From Plasmopara viticola (taxonomy: Eukaryota > Oomycota > Peronosporomycetes > Peronosporales > Peronosporaceae): a stretch of DNA of 64,000 nucleotides. The stretch covers positions 62,001 to 126,000 of the forward strand of contig MBPM02000047.1 of the NCBI GenBank assembly GCA_001695595.3, read 5' to 3'. Both the position numbers and the translations under genes were made by a program. This document shows, one piece after another, positions 18,662-29,990 of the stretch (the stretch's first letter is position 1; every line of letters begins with the position of its first letter). The notes under the pieces are model-generated. The model worked only from the letters and a program-made list of their open reading frames with translations, was not told the DNA's origin and did not search any database.

Positions 18662-21600
18662 CTAATGCTGTGTGTCCTTTGTTGCTGACTTGGTCTTGAT
18701 TCCGGTGGCTTCGCGCAGATACTTAAGCATCTTGGTCCCAACTGCCTTCGTCAGCATATCTGCAAGCTGACTCTTCGTGTCGATATATTCGATCTTTAAC
18801 CGTCCTCCTTGCACGTTCTCACGAATAAAGTGGTGCTTAATGTCCACATTCTTCGTCCTAGCATGGTATCCGGCGTTATTGGCCAACGCAATAGCACCTT
18901 GGTCGTCTTCACAAACCTGTGTGCCTTCAACATGCTCGTGACTCATGTCCTTTAGCATTGCCCGCGTCTAAAGAACTTCTTGATTGCATAAACTGAGAGC
19001 CATATACTCAGCTTCCGCTGAGCTCAGCGCAACTGTCCGCTGGTACTTCGACTCAAATACCACTGGTGCGCTTGCAATCATGACCATAATTCCCGAGACC
19101 GAGCGTCTGTCATCCGTGTTGCTGCTCCAATCTGCACCCGAGTATGCTTTGACCGTAATGCTTCCACTTCCTCGGTAGAAGATACCGATTTGACGCGTGG
19201 TCTTCAGATACCGTACTACTCAAATTGCTGCACTCTAATGTTGTAGTCCTGGGTATTCTAGAAAACGTGATAGCTGCGTCACCACGTAAGCAATATCAGG
19301 CCGAGTGCATGTCGTTATGTACAGCAAGCATCCAATCAAAGAGCGATAAGGCTTTGATCGCATTGTCGACCGTCCCTCTTCCATTGTGGGTGGCTGCTTT
19401 GATGACAGCTTCAATCCTGATACGCAAGGGTCTTCAACACTTTTGGCATCTTGTTGACCAAATCGCTTGACCACTTCATCGATGTAGCGAGTCTGTTTGA
19501 TCATCAATATTCCAGCTGACCTGTCGTGATCAATTTCCATTCCCAAAATAAATTCCGGCTGACCAAGCTCCTTTATCTTGATAGCATTCTTGAGTACTCC
19601 CTTTACTTGGTTTAATTCATTGCTGCTTCTTGCTGCGATAATCATGTCATCCACATATAGTCCAACGTAGCCAAAACCTTCTATGGTGCTCGTGACATAA
19701 ACGCATTGATCTGCTCCGCAACTCTTAAAGCCATTACTGACGAAGAAACGATGTATTGTCTTGTTCCAGGCACTTGCTGCTTGCTTCAGTCCGTAAATAG
19801 CCTTGTTTAGTTGACATATATATCCTTGAGCATTGTCGACATCAAGCGGGACTTCCACAAAAACGTTGTCCGTCAACATGCTATCAGGAAAAGCCGTATC
19901 GACGTCCAGCTGTTCCATTTGATAGCCACATTCAACACATACCGCGAGAATTATTCGGATCGAATTCATGTTTACAACCGGGAAATATGTCTCGAAAAAG
20001 TCAACGCCATACTTCTGCTTGAAACCTTTCGCGACTAGTCGTGCCTTGTATCGAACGATAGCGCCGTTCTGATCACGCTTTTTGGCAAATATCCATCGTG
20101 ATCCAATTGCGCGTCCAATCTTCCCTCGTGGCTGCAATGTCCACGTTTTTTTTTTCGTGAGAGCGAAGCTCAACATCCATTGCTTCACGCCATTTCATTG
20201 CTTCGTCGCTTGCCATTGCTTGAGTATAAGTAGTCAGTGAGTCCGTATCATCGTCATTATTCACGGCGTAGGCATGAAAGGCTTCCGCATTTAGTCCATC
20301 TTCGTCAATCCTAGCACGCTTTGGAGTCAGTGGGCCCTCACTGCCTTCTGTTGACTCTCCACCATCGGAGCCGTTTCTTAGCATTAGCACTGGCTCATGT
20401 CTTATTCGTGTTCGCTCCAATTCAAGCCGAAACATCAAACGATCTTCTTGTTGCACTTGGGAAGGTTGATGATACTCCGTCAGCTCAAGCCCGTTTCGTA
20501 TAGGGCTCTCAGAAGGCATTAGCCGCTGTACAACGGCGTTTGGCGTACGATCCAAATCCTCCATATCGACATCCTCGACTGTCTCTTCGCCAGCTCCCAT
20601 GGAATCGTCCAGAACTGACTGTCGATATACTTGATGCTAAACATTGACTTCATCACCATCCTTAACTACTTGAACAATTGTTTCCGGCTTAAGCTCTTGC
20701 AAACACGCGATAGCCCTTGACATTCTCTACACAGCCAAGAAACATACACATGAAGCTCTTGGGTTCCAGTTTGGTCCGTTTCACATCGTCAATATGAGCG
20801 TAGCCTTGCGAACCAAATACGCGCAGGTGATCCATTCGAGGCTTCATTTTGACAACTAGCTCATACGGCGTGATGTCAGGATGGACCGTATAGCTGGAGC
20901 GATTAATTAAATAAACCGCTGTATTTACCGCTTCCGCCTACCATTTCGTCGAAACCCTCTTGTAGTGTAACATGCTGCGGGCTTTCTCCATAATTGTCCT
21001 GTTCATACGCTCTATTACTTCGTTCTGCTGCGGGCTGTATGGGACGGAGCGCTGGTGTACAATGCCGTTCTCTTGACATATTCCCGCCATTTTCTTAATT
21101 ACAAATTCGGTCCGTTGTCGGACCGCAAACATCTTAGTCGTGCACCCCACTGGTTTTCCTATAATGTCAGAAATTTCTTGAACTTGCCAGCCTCTTCACT
21201 CTTGCTCTTGATCAGAAAAATTGCAACATATCGTGAAAAGTCATCCACAAACGTGAGTATGTATTTGGCACCACCCCTCGAGATAGTTCGCATTGGCCCC
21301 TTGACATCTGCGTGAACACGCTCCAACACACGTGTCGTCTTTGTCAATGAACGAGACGGAAATACCGTGATCGGCTGCTTGCCCTTCAAACACCCGGCAC
21401 ACAATATTTCCACACTTTGCTCGATAATTGGGATACCATTAGTTAATCGCTGTGTCCTGATCAGCGCATCCTTGCTGGGGTGCCCCATGCGTGCATGCCA
21501 AAGCTCCCACTGATTGTCAGCCCCGGTAAATTCAATGAGGCATGCTTCTTCTTGCTCACAGTCAAGAAAATACGACTTTCCAACTTTTGTGCCCGACGCA

Positions 21601-22630
21601 ATTGCTTGCTTCTTGTTCCAAATGACACATGACGAACGCGAAAATTCCACACTCATGCCACGCTCTGCCAGCTTGCCAAGTGACGAGAACCTTCTGTCGA
21701 GTCCGGGAATGTGCAGAACTTCAACCATGCGAATCCTCATATCGTTCAAACCAGTCAATTTTACCGTGCCGGCTCCTTTGACAAACAACTTCTTCCCGTC
21801 TGCAATCATAACTTCGATGCTAGCTTCTAGGCCCTTGTAATCAAACAAGTCCTTCCTGTGTGGGGTCACGTGGGAAGTTGCTCCACTGTCAATCAGCCAT
21901 CCTGATGACTTCCCTTCACCAACAGCAAACACCGTGTCGTCGCTGTTGAATCTTTTACCGGCCGGGCAGTTCCGCTTTATGTGTCCAAACTGGTCACAGT
22001 TGAAGCACTTGCCCTTGAATCCGCCGTTATTGCGTGAAGGACCACCCTTTCGTTTATTGTCCCGTCCACCTTTAAATCTCTTAGCATTTCCATTTCCATT
22101 TACGCGAAACGCTTTCTCTGTAGCTTTTTTTCTCTGCAGCTTCTCCGACTCTTTGAGCAGCTTCTCCTTGACTTCTATCAACGAAATTTCCCTTGCATTT
22201 TCCACAATCGACAAAATCAAGTCGTACTCCGAAGGTAGACTGCTGAGAAGTACCACCAGCTGGCGTGACTCATCAATTTGCTTTCCCGTAGTCTGTAGTC
22301 CCACTACTAGCTCGTCAAAAGAGTCCAGATGCTCTGCCATGTTTGTTCCATTTTTTAAATTTTGAACTCATGTAGTCGACGAGTCATCACAACACGATTG
22401 TGAAGAGTCGAGCGATTGTAGAAGTCGCGGAGGGTTCCCCACGCCTCCATAGCACGCGTAGCCGACCGAATCTTGGTCTGGTGCTGGATCTCAACGCCTT
22501 GAGCAATGATGCCTAGCGCCTTGGCATCATTAACCAGCCACGCCTCCGTGACGTCCTTCTCTTCCTTGACGGCCATGATGTGTCCCAGGAGACCTTCCGC
22601 GCCAGGGTCATCCTCATGTTGAACTCCCAA
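18662..22630 (-). pseudogene. Broken Copia gag-pol polyprotein
   Basis: Pieces on the minus strand, in order: gag N-terminal part (22630-22355); gag C-terminal part, zinc knuckle CFNCDQFGHIKRNC, protease motif WLIDSGATSHVT and integrase HARMGHPSK...DDFSRY (22340-21159); integrase end PQQNEVIERMNRTIMEKAR (21150-20938); linker and RT start (20600-20073); RT with KARLVAKGFKQKYGVDF and the catalytic LYVDDMII (20188-19235); RNase H with EDDQGAIALANN and KHHFIREN (18958-18662). At least five frameshifts or stops separate them, one at a ten-base T run near 20150. The host would need another copy to supply proteins. Description only; the breaks are real in this sequence. Confidence 0.9.
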
Positions 22631-22719
22631 AGTAAATGGTTACCACTTCCTAGGAGGACTTCGATGCGCTTGTTCATATTGGGCGAGAACGTTGCTTGAG
22701 CTTGTTGCGGCTGTTAACC

Positions 22720-22865
22720 TGTTGAGTAGAAAGTAAAAACCGAAGTATATATATTTATCTTGACCAATGAACGGCTACCATATGTGATTACTGACTGTAA
22801 CGTACTTGTAAATACTGTGAAGCCATTCACCTGTTCAACACGCATTCAGCGGTGTAATTTTAACA
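22720..22865 (-). repeat. 5' LTR of the Copia element
   Basis: 146 bp. Matches the LTR at 18504-18648 end to end with the same TG...CA termini. Transcription of the element would start here and run leftward. Confidence 0.9.
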
Positions 22866-24084
22866 GTTCTGCTATCTTAAATCGAAACGCGTTTCATTAA
22901 ATTAACTGACTTTATAACCAAAAAAAGGCTTGGTGTACACGCTTGACATTTTCAAAAGAATTTAATCACATCTAATGCTTGATATGTGTTTACTCAAGCG
23001 CATGATGAGCTAGGCCAAGTGAGCGCGGGATTGCTGGCGCCAGGTCATTCGCAGACTCAGCCACGGAAGATTAGACCATTAAATCTTGTTTTTAATGACG
23101 CCGATGCGAGATAGTTTGCAGTGCTAAATGCAAACGTGAAGCTGCTGTAAAGACACACGGGACCAACGACTCCTTTGGCACCAAGTCTGTTTAGTTCTCA
23201 CCACGCTAAAATCGCTTTCAAAGTGGCTTCGCACTGTGCAAAGCATATGAGTGTACCGCTACTACATTAGTCGGGCAATCCCCATCCGGGAATACGTTTC
23301 TGATAGTCTGACTGGAGCAGTGGACTAGGTACCCTTTAATTACTACCTTGGTGGCTTTGGGCACCTAATGACCCATCTAATAATATCAACGACTTCATCA
23401 TTAAGATCCAGGTCGGTTCTGACTCCTAAAAAATGACATCCCTGATTTTCTAGATCTGGCCTTTTGCATGGCCGGCGAGTCGGGGGTTTACCTCCAGGTA
23501 ATAGAGGTTTGACGAATTGTGTCCATAACGCTGGCGTCTTCAAACCCTTAGTGAGGGAAAGTGTTGCCAGAGCGCCCGTCGGGCGAGGTTGAACGATAGG
23601 CATGCATTTCATTTTGCGATGTAGTGGGAGGCTCTCCTAAAGCCTTTTTTGCCTCAGCAACGCGAGGCTTGCTCAACACGGCACAGACGCAGCCTTTGTG
23701 GTGGGTGATGTAACGGGTTATTACACAGACCCAAGCTTTTGTGGCTTCTTGTGGCTCCTGCATCATGGCAGGCAGTAGTTTGTCATGCATATTCTAAATA
23801 CATTACTTTCGAAAACCCAATCGGTGTTCAAACTTTCACCGGACAATCGTATATATTCTTTTATGCCTGGTGCTGTGCGATTCCACCACATCGCCAAACA
23901 TCTAATGTCTCTCGTTTGACCGTTAGACGAGTTCCTCTACCTACGTCACGTATTTCCGGATTCATATAAGGAATTCCAGATTATACCAAAAGGGCAAGCT
24001 TTTGCTGCCGCAATTAATTGTGTGCATTACTAAAAGAATGCTTGCGCAACCACACTCAGAGTGTGTGTGCCCTGCACCACCAAC
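22866..24084. other. Intergenic, possible degraded ORF at 23343-23790
   Basis: Two overlapping minus-strand frames (23790-23548, MHDKLLPAMMQEPQEATKAW; and 23612-23343, containing GLKTPALWTQFVKPLLPGG) read as protein-like and would form one chain if a single frame change near 23560-23610 were allowed. No family is recognised. It may be an old transposon or gene fragment. The rest shows nothing. Confidence 0.35.
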
Positions 24085-24104
24085 TTCACTCATTGTTTTC
24101 CTTC
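24085..24104 (+). promoter_or_regulatory. Oomycete-type initiator before the DHAD gene
   Basis: TCACTCATTGTTTTCCTTCC lies 12-31 bp upstream of the ATG at 24116 and resembles the oomycete Inr plus flanking pyrimidine-rich element. This is a motif match by eye only. Confidence 0.4.
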
Positions 24105-24115
24105 CATCGAGGACC

Positions 24116-25965
24116 ATGCAGCGCTCGAAAGTCTCGTCGACCATGCGCAAGACACTGCTGCAGCGCGCCTTTTCCACTTCCGACACCATCGCGTCCAAAG
24201 CTGTAGACGGCGTGCGTATTAATCGCTATAGCGCCGTCGTGACGCAGCCCAAAGCACGCGGCGCCTCCCAGGCGATGCTGTACGCTACGGGCATGACGGA
24301 GGAAGACATGGAGAAGCCTCAGGTAGGTATTGCCTCCATGTGGTGGGAGGGGAATCCATGCAACATGCACCTACTGGACTTGGCTGGCGAAGTGAAGAAG
24401 GGTGTAAACGCTGCCGGTCTCGTGGGTCTACGCTTCAACACCATTGGCGTGAGTGACGGCATTAGCATGGGTACAGATGGCATGAGCTACAGTCTGCAAT
24501 CGCGGGATTTGATTGCCGATTCCATCGAAACGGTCATGGGTGGTCAATGGTACGACGCGAACATCTGTCTCCCTGGTTGCGACAAGAACATGCCCGGCTG
24601 TGTCATTGCCATGGCGCGAGTCAATCGTCCGTCATTGATGGTCTACGGTGGCACAATCCGTGCTGGATGCAGCGCAAAGGGTGAGACCTTGGACATTGTC
24701 TCGGCTTTTCAAGCGTATGGGGAGTATCTTGCCGGACGCATTACAGAAGACGAGCGCCACGATATCATTCGGAACGCCTGCCCTGGTGCAGGAGCGTGTG
24801 GTGGCATGTATACGGCTAATACGATGGCGACTGCGATTGAAACTCTGGGTTTGAGCTTGCCATTTTCGTCGAGTTTCCCTGCAGACTCGGCTGAGAAACA
24901 AAACGAGTGTTTGCAAGCGGGTGAAGCGATCAAGGTTCTGTTAGAAAAGGATATCAAGCCGCTGGACATTCTTAGCCGTGAAGCTTTTGAAAACGCCATT
25001 TCCGTGACGATGGTTCTAGGTGGATCCACGAATGCTGTGCTCCACTTGATTGCAATTGCTCGTGCGGCCGGAATTCCGCTGACGATTGATGACTTTGAAC
25101 AGATTAGTGAGCGCGTGCCGTTTCTGGCTGATCTGAAGCCGAGTGGCAAGTTCGTTATGGAGGACATTCACCGTGTCGGTGGTACACCTGCCGTGTTGAA
25201 ATATTTAATGAACCAAGGCTTCATTCACGGCAATTGTCTTACTGTCACGGGGAAGACGCTTGCGGAAAATCTCGAAAAGGTGGCGAATTTGTCGGACAAT
25301 CATGAAATCATTCATCCAGTCAGTCGTCCACTTAAGTCTAGCGGCCACTTGCGTATCCTGCGCGGTGATTTGGCTCCAGAAGGCTCAGTTGCCAAGATTA
25401 CGGGAAAAGAGGGCCTTGTTTTTACTGGTACTGCTAAGGTGTATGACTGCGAAGAGGATATGATGACTGGTTTAGAAAATGGCGAAATTACTAAGGGCAG
25501 TGTGGTCATCATTCGGTATGAAGGCCCGAAAGGCGGTCCAGGCATGCCAGAGATGCGTACGTCTTGTCGAACTTCTTTTCGGTTGGGTCTTTTGTAATTT
25601 GACGTGCTACTCTTTCTTTTCATGTTGCAGTCGCTCCTACGTCAGCAATCATGGGCGCTGGTCTCGGCAAGGACGTTGCAATGCTCACTGATGGCCGCTT
25701 CTCTGGCGGCTCGCACGGCTTCATCATCGGCCATATCACACCTGAGGCTCAAGTAGGTGGCCCCATTGCTTTAGTGCAAAATGGTGACAAGATTACAGTC
25801 GACGCTGAAAAGAATCGCATCGATCTCGTGAATGTGACGGCCGAGACGCTGGCAGAGCGTAAAAAGGCGTGGCGTGCTCCTCCACTTAAGGCCACTCGTG
25901 GTACACTGTACAAGTTCATTAAAAATGTCAAATCTGCTTCAGAAGGATGCGTGACCGACGAGTGA
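24116..25965 (+). CDS. ILV3: Dihydroxy-acid dehydratase, mitochondrial
   Basis: Catalyses the dehydration of 2,3-dihydroxy-3-methylbutanoate or -pentanoate, the third common step of valine and isoleucine synthesis. Two exons (24116-25556 and 25631-25965) are joined by a 74-nt intron (GTACGT...TTGCAG) in phase 1, restoring [18 protein letters not shown]. The product is 591 aa. The first 25 residues ([20 protein letters not shown]) are basic, Ser-rich and lack acidic residues: a mitochondrial presequence. Iron-sulphur ligands are in [12 protein letters not shown] (Cys151, 155) and CPGAGACGG (Cys222, 228). Other family motifs are [20 protein letters not shown] and [10 protein letters not shown]. 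The frame is open back to 24002, but ATG 24116 fits the presequence and promoter best. Confident. Confidence 0.96.
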
Positions 25966-26668
25966 TGCTGCATTGGCGCTGTGGAAGGTGTACGGTGTTG
26001 CTCTGACTGTCTTGTCAAGTATCTTTGCCAAGTGTGTGAGATACCAGACCGCAAGCGCTGGAACATATAAGAGGGTGACAAATCCAACAAACCTTTTTGA
26101 CACGGAACACTATACGATCAGCTACTTCTAGGTACGAAATCCGTATTTTTTTTAACTTTTACACCGCTAATTGTTTAGCACGATTATTGAAGTTGAAAGA
26201 ATCGAAAGGATAGACGGAGCAAACTTTTGGTTGTCTCTGTATAATTATTGAGGGCTACAGTGCAAACAATGTTCAAATTGTCAGAAAAATTCAATCACGT
26301 GCGCTGTACATTGAGCGATACACTAGTTGGTCATGCAAGCCACTGTCCCTTTGACTTACTGATGTGTAAAGTCGCACCTACTTCCCTCTAAGTTCCATTT
26401 TTTTTCATCGCTGTGATGGATTTTGGTGGACATATGAAGTAAGAACTTGTTGCCTATTGAATCGGTCATTTATTAGGAGTTATGGTGAATGGAAGGCAAC
26501 AGCGCTTGAGCACTTTCGACGCATCAAAGACGTTGCACGACTGTCCTGTGTCGTCTTTCTTGCTACGCTGAACTTTATTCAATAATAAGCAAAGTGGGCA
26601 TTGGCACCTATGGCGCGTCACCATGCTTTATCGAAACGCAAAAACGAATTGATCTTGTCTGGCCATTG
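25966..26668. other. Intergenic, convergent 3' regions
   Basis: Lies between the stop of the DHAD gene (plus) and the stop of the homogentisate dioxygenase gene (minus). It holds both 3' UTRs. No gene seen. Confidence 0.5.
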
Positions 26669-28512
26669 TCAAGCTTTTGAGGGATCGAAAAGCTTTGGCA
26701 TTTGCTGCCAGCACTTCCAATAGTTCTCGTCGCTATGATCGCATGTTAGCGCGTAGTTTGTCAACTTGATAAGATACGTCGACTCGAACATGAATGCAAG
26801 TCCACCATTAAACTTTTCCGGTTTAAGCTGCGCATTGGTCGCAGCGAGAAACGTTGCTGCATCTGGACCGTGTGGCGTATCAACGCTGTGAAGGGACGCC
26901 CCTCCAGGCACGAATCCATCCTCACCTCCTTTTTTGGCATCATAAGTGCCGTAAATCATACCCATGTACTCGCTCATGCAGTTGCGGTGAAAGTATGGCG
27001 GACGAAAGGTGTGCTCTTGAACCTACTCGTCATGTTTTTGTAAAACAACCTTGACGATTCTAGCGGCAAAGATGAAAGAGACGTACCATCCACCTTGGGG
27101 GGAAGATAACAAAATCTGCTACAGCATTGCCGGGCTCTTCTGTTTGACACGTGAGGACGCAATAGATCGAAGGGTCCTGTACCAGAAAAGAGTCGTTTAA
27201 TGACATCGTTTCAATGAAGGTAGTGCCCTTTTCTCTTCTCTCACCGGATGGTCGAAACATACAGCGTTCATTGTGCAAAACTTGTCGAGATTGTACTTGT
27301 ACGGAACGTAATTGCCATGCCAAGCGACAACGTTGAACGGAGAAAAAGCCATTCGAGCGGAAAACAATTGACCGCCAAACTAATGCAATCCAAGTGAAAT
27401 GCTTTCGTGTCTTAAAAAATGCAAACGTAGCTTACCTTATTGACAACCACGTATTCACACTCAAGATCCTCGTAAGCAGCAATTGGGTGCTCAAAGTCCC
27501 GCGGATTCGCGAGACCATTAGCTCCAATCGGACCAAGATCCGGCAAAGCAAAGTGACGGTTGTACACTTCCAGAATGTATCCGCGAGAAGGGCCCTCGAG
27601 CTCAACAGCAAAGCGCATCCCGCGCTTCGTTATCACAACAGGTGCCTTTTTACACAAACGCCACGCATCCCATGCTTCACACGACGTACCTGAATGACGC
27701 AAATTTCGTGCGGCGACACTTTGAGACGGCCAAATTCCGTGGTAATTTTAAGAATACCGCTTTGAGGCACTGCAACAAATAGCTTGTGAGCGACACAATC
27801 AAAAAGGGCTTTGGTTATCAACAACGCACCGAGAAGCAAATCTCCATCCGAATTGTAAAAACACTTGTGGTCCATTGACGTGTTGGCGGCGTACATGTGA
27901 ATGGCCATTCCTGCCTTCATTGTTGGATCTCCCGCTCCACCTAAACATTAAATCATCACGTATCACCATCCTCTTGCGAAAATGACTTGTTAAGACGATT
28001 AAATCTTACCAATTGTGCGTAAACCATCGATGAAATCTACTTTTTCACGATCGGCGGGATATGGCATGGGTTTCCATCGCATTTGCTGCGGTGTGAGCTT
28101 TTCTGTGGTAAAATCAGCCTTTATGTATTCGTTTGGTACCTCGCGGTACTTTTCGTGTACTACCGGAGGCAAAATTCGGTACAGCCAACTAGCAATGGAG
28201 TTCCCATGACTTCACCCAACATTGTGATTTTTAATGCAAGAAGGACTGACCTGCGCTGGTTTTTATGGCGTGGCAAGGTAAATGCTGTCCCTGAAAGTTG
28301 CTCTGCGTATAAACCGTACGGGCACTGAGCAACACATTAATAAAGATGATACTTGTGTCAGCGTGAGGCTTCACCACTGCCGTTGCGGAAAGTGCTTGCA
28401 CCTTTTGAGGGTTGTTTTGCGCCTTGGGGAGTGCATTAGGTAGTGCCTCGGAGCAGAAGGTGTTGCCAAAGCCTGGTAGATACGATAGCGAATCCCACGC
28501 GGTGTCAGTCAT
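26669..28512 (-). CDS. HGD: Homogentisate 1,2-dioxygenase
   Basis: Opens the ring of homogentisate to maleylacetoacetate in tyrosine and phenylalanine breakdown; Fe(II)-dependent. Nine exons join in phase: 28512-28402, 28324-28251, 28188-28010, 27940-27830, 27769-27690, 27624-27436, 27379-27245, 27176-27087 and 27022-26669, giving about 440 aa (human enzyme 445). Landmarks in order are [110 protein letters not shown] (iron His and Glu) and DTPHGPDA (iron His). Start is ATG 28512 (MTDTAWDS); the frame upstream uses only a TTG. Introns are 56-77 nt. The 60-nt intron 27770-27829 has no in-frame stop. Intron density is high for an oomycete gene. Confidence 0.95.
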
Positions 28513-29990
28513 GGCAGGATGCGTAAAGTTGCTGAATGAGGATACAATGGGCAAGATTTATCAAACTAGGGCTAGGGGCTTAGCTTCAACTAGATTTTCT
28601 TTATGACGCATGCTCCGTTTTGACGCAATGCGGGTGCAATTAATATCACTAATGCTCAGACGACCATTCTCGTGGTCATGTACTGGACTGACAAAAGCTG
28701 GTCGCCTAAAAATATATCTCAGAGCTGTGCATTGCAAAGTAGAAGTTTAGGTCTTTTTGTGCGCAACCATTTTTTCACGTGTGTGATCGAGTACGGCGAT
28801 GGCGACTACATGCAGCGTCAGTAGCAGTGCAGTATAAGTGCTGGTGCTTTATGTGTAATAAACACTTAGCAAACGCCTCCAACAATAATGGTGGCCTCAA
28901 GAATCGATAGGATTTATCTATTTGTATGCGCATACTTAAAATTTTTACCGATGTCAACTGTTATATTGTATACATGTATAAAAGACGTAGGTAAAGAATT
29001 ATCAAAATTTAATTTCTGCCAAGAAGCACAACGACATTCCAGCATACCTCGGAAGCTGTAGTAGCGACTAAAAAAAAATGACGTCAATTGCTCATTTCTT
29101 ATTGCGTGGCGTAGAAGATTATTTACAGAAGTTGGCTTGACTCTGCGTAAAGTAGAAGGGTTTAGGCTATCATGCTGGTGTAAGTTCTTTGTCGGACACG
29201 TACATTCCCGTCATTAACTTTTCAATCAGAAATGAAAATGCAGTGCACTACACGCACCAAAGGTTCGGCTAATTATGCTGAGGACGAGTCTGTTGAGGTC
29301 GCTGCTTGTACTATAACACGTCGTTTGCTGACTGGGAGTCGGTCTGCGTGACCTCAAAAATTAGTCGAAGAACAGTTGTGTGGTCCCCAAGTGTACGAGA
29401 AGCTCACGATGATTTTGAAAATAGGCTCCCTCGACAAGCTTTTCGACAAACCTATCGCTTCAACAAAACCTTGATTTTTTAGGCGGTAAATTGGGTGCAC
29501 ATCCCCTGGACCATCGAATGTAAGCTAAGCTATTATCCCACTGGAGTATTTAATTGCATTTGTAATCTAGGTCTTGTGACCTACCGAGCTTTTTATAGCG
29601 TTAACATGACAATGATAATCAGTGCATTTGTTCAATCGACAATACCTATAGAAAGGATAAATTACATTTAAGAGACCAATTTTCTGCACCAAAGAAACCA
29701 AATCGATGTGATCATCGCCACAGGTGAATTCCCAATTGCGGGTAGAAAAGCTCCGTATACTAGGCCCGCACGACATCAAAGTTTATGGCAAAAGAAAATG
29801 GTCTTGGCTAGGATTTAGACGCGCTGATCAAATTGCTTAAACAGCCCCATCTGCTGAATCGTTTTCATTTTTGACAAGCGTCTTTAACCGACTTAATAAA
29901 CTACCGATCGTATAATAACGGCTACTAGTACCTTGAGAGTCTTCTTAAGTTCGGACGCAGGCTATACGCCAGCAAAGTGCGCTGGTCGTC
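28513..29990. other. Intergenic, divergent promoters
   Basis: Lies between the starts of the homogentisate dioxygenase gene (minus) and the PHD-finger gene (plus). It is AT-rich and stop-rich. The short frame at 29567-29779 has no support. Confidence 0.5.

Larger units (their letters stand above)
18504..22865 (-). mobile_element. Ty1/Copia-type LTR retrotransposon, decayed coding region
   Basis: A full-length element of about 4.36 kb on the minus strand. The LTRs are 22720-22865 (5') and 18504-18648 (3'), about 145 bp each and roughly 93% identical by eye, each TGTTAAAATTACACC...CTACTCAACA in element orientation. A purine-rich tract (GTGGTGAGTGGGAG) lies directly before the 3' LTR, as expected. 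Flanking 5-mers are ATTCT and GTTCT, a duplication with one mismatch. Domains run gag, CCHC, protease, integrase, RT, RNase H, which is the Copia order. I could not identify a standard initiator-Met primer-binding site next to the 5' LTR. Confidence 0.92.

Noticed and set aside
28513..28554. Longer N terminus for homogentisate dioxygenase
   Set aside because: The extension begins at TTG; the ATG at 28512 gives the family's usual start distance to the GFGN motif.
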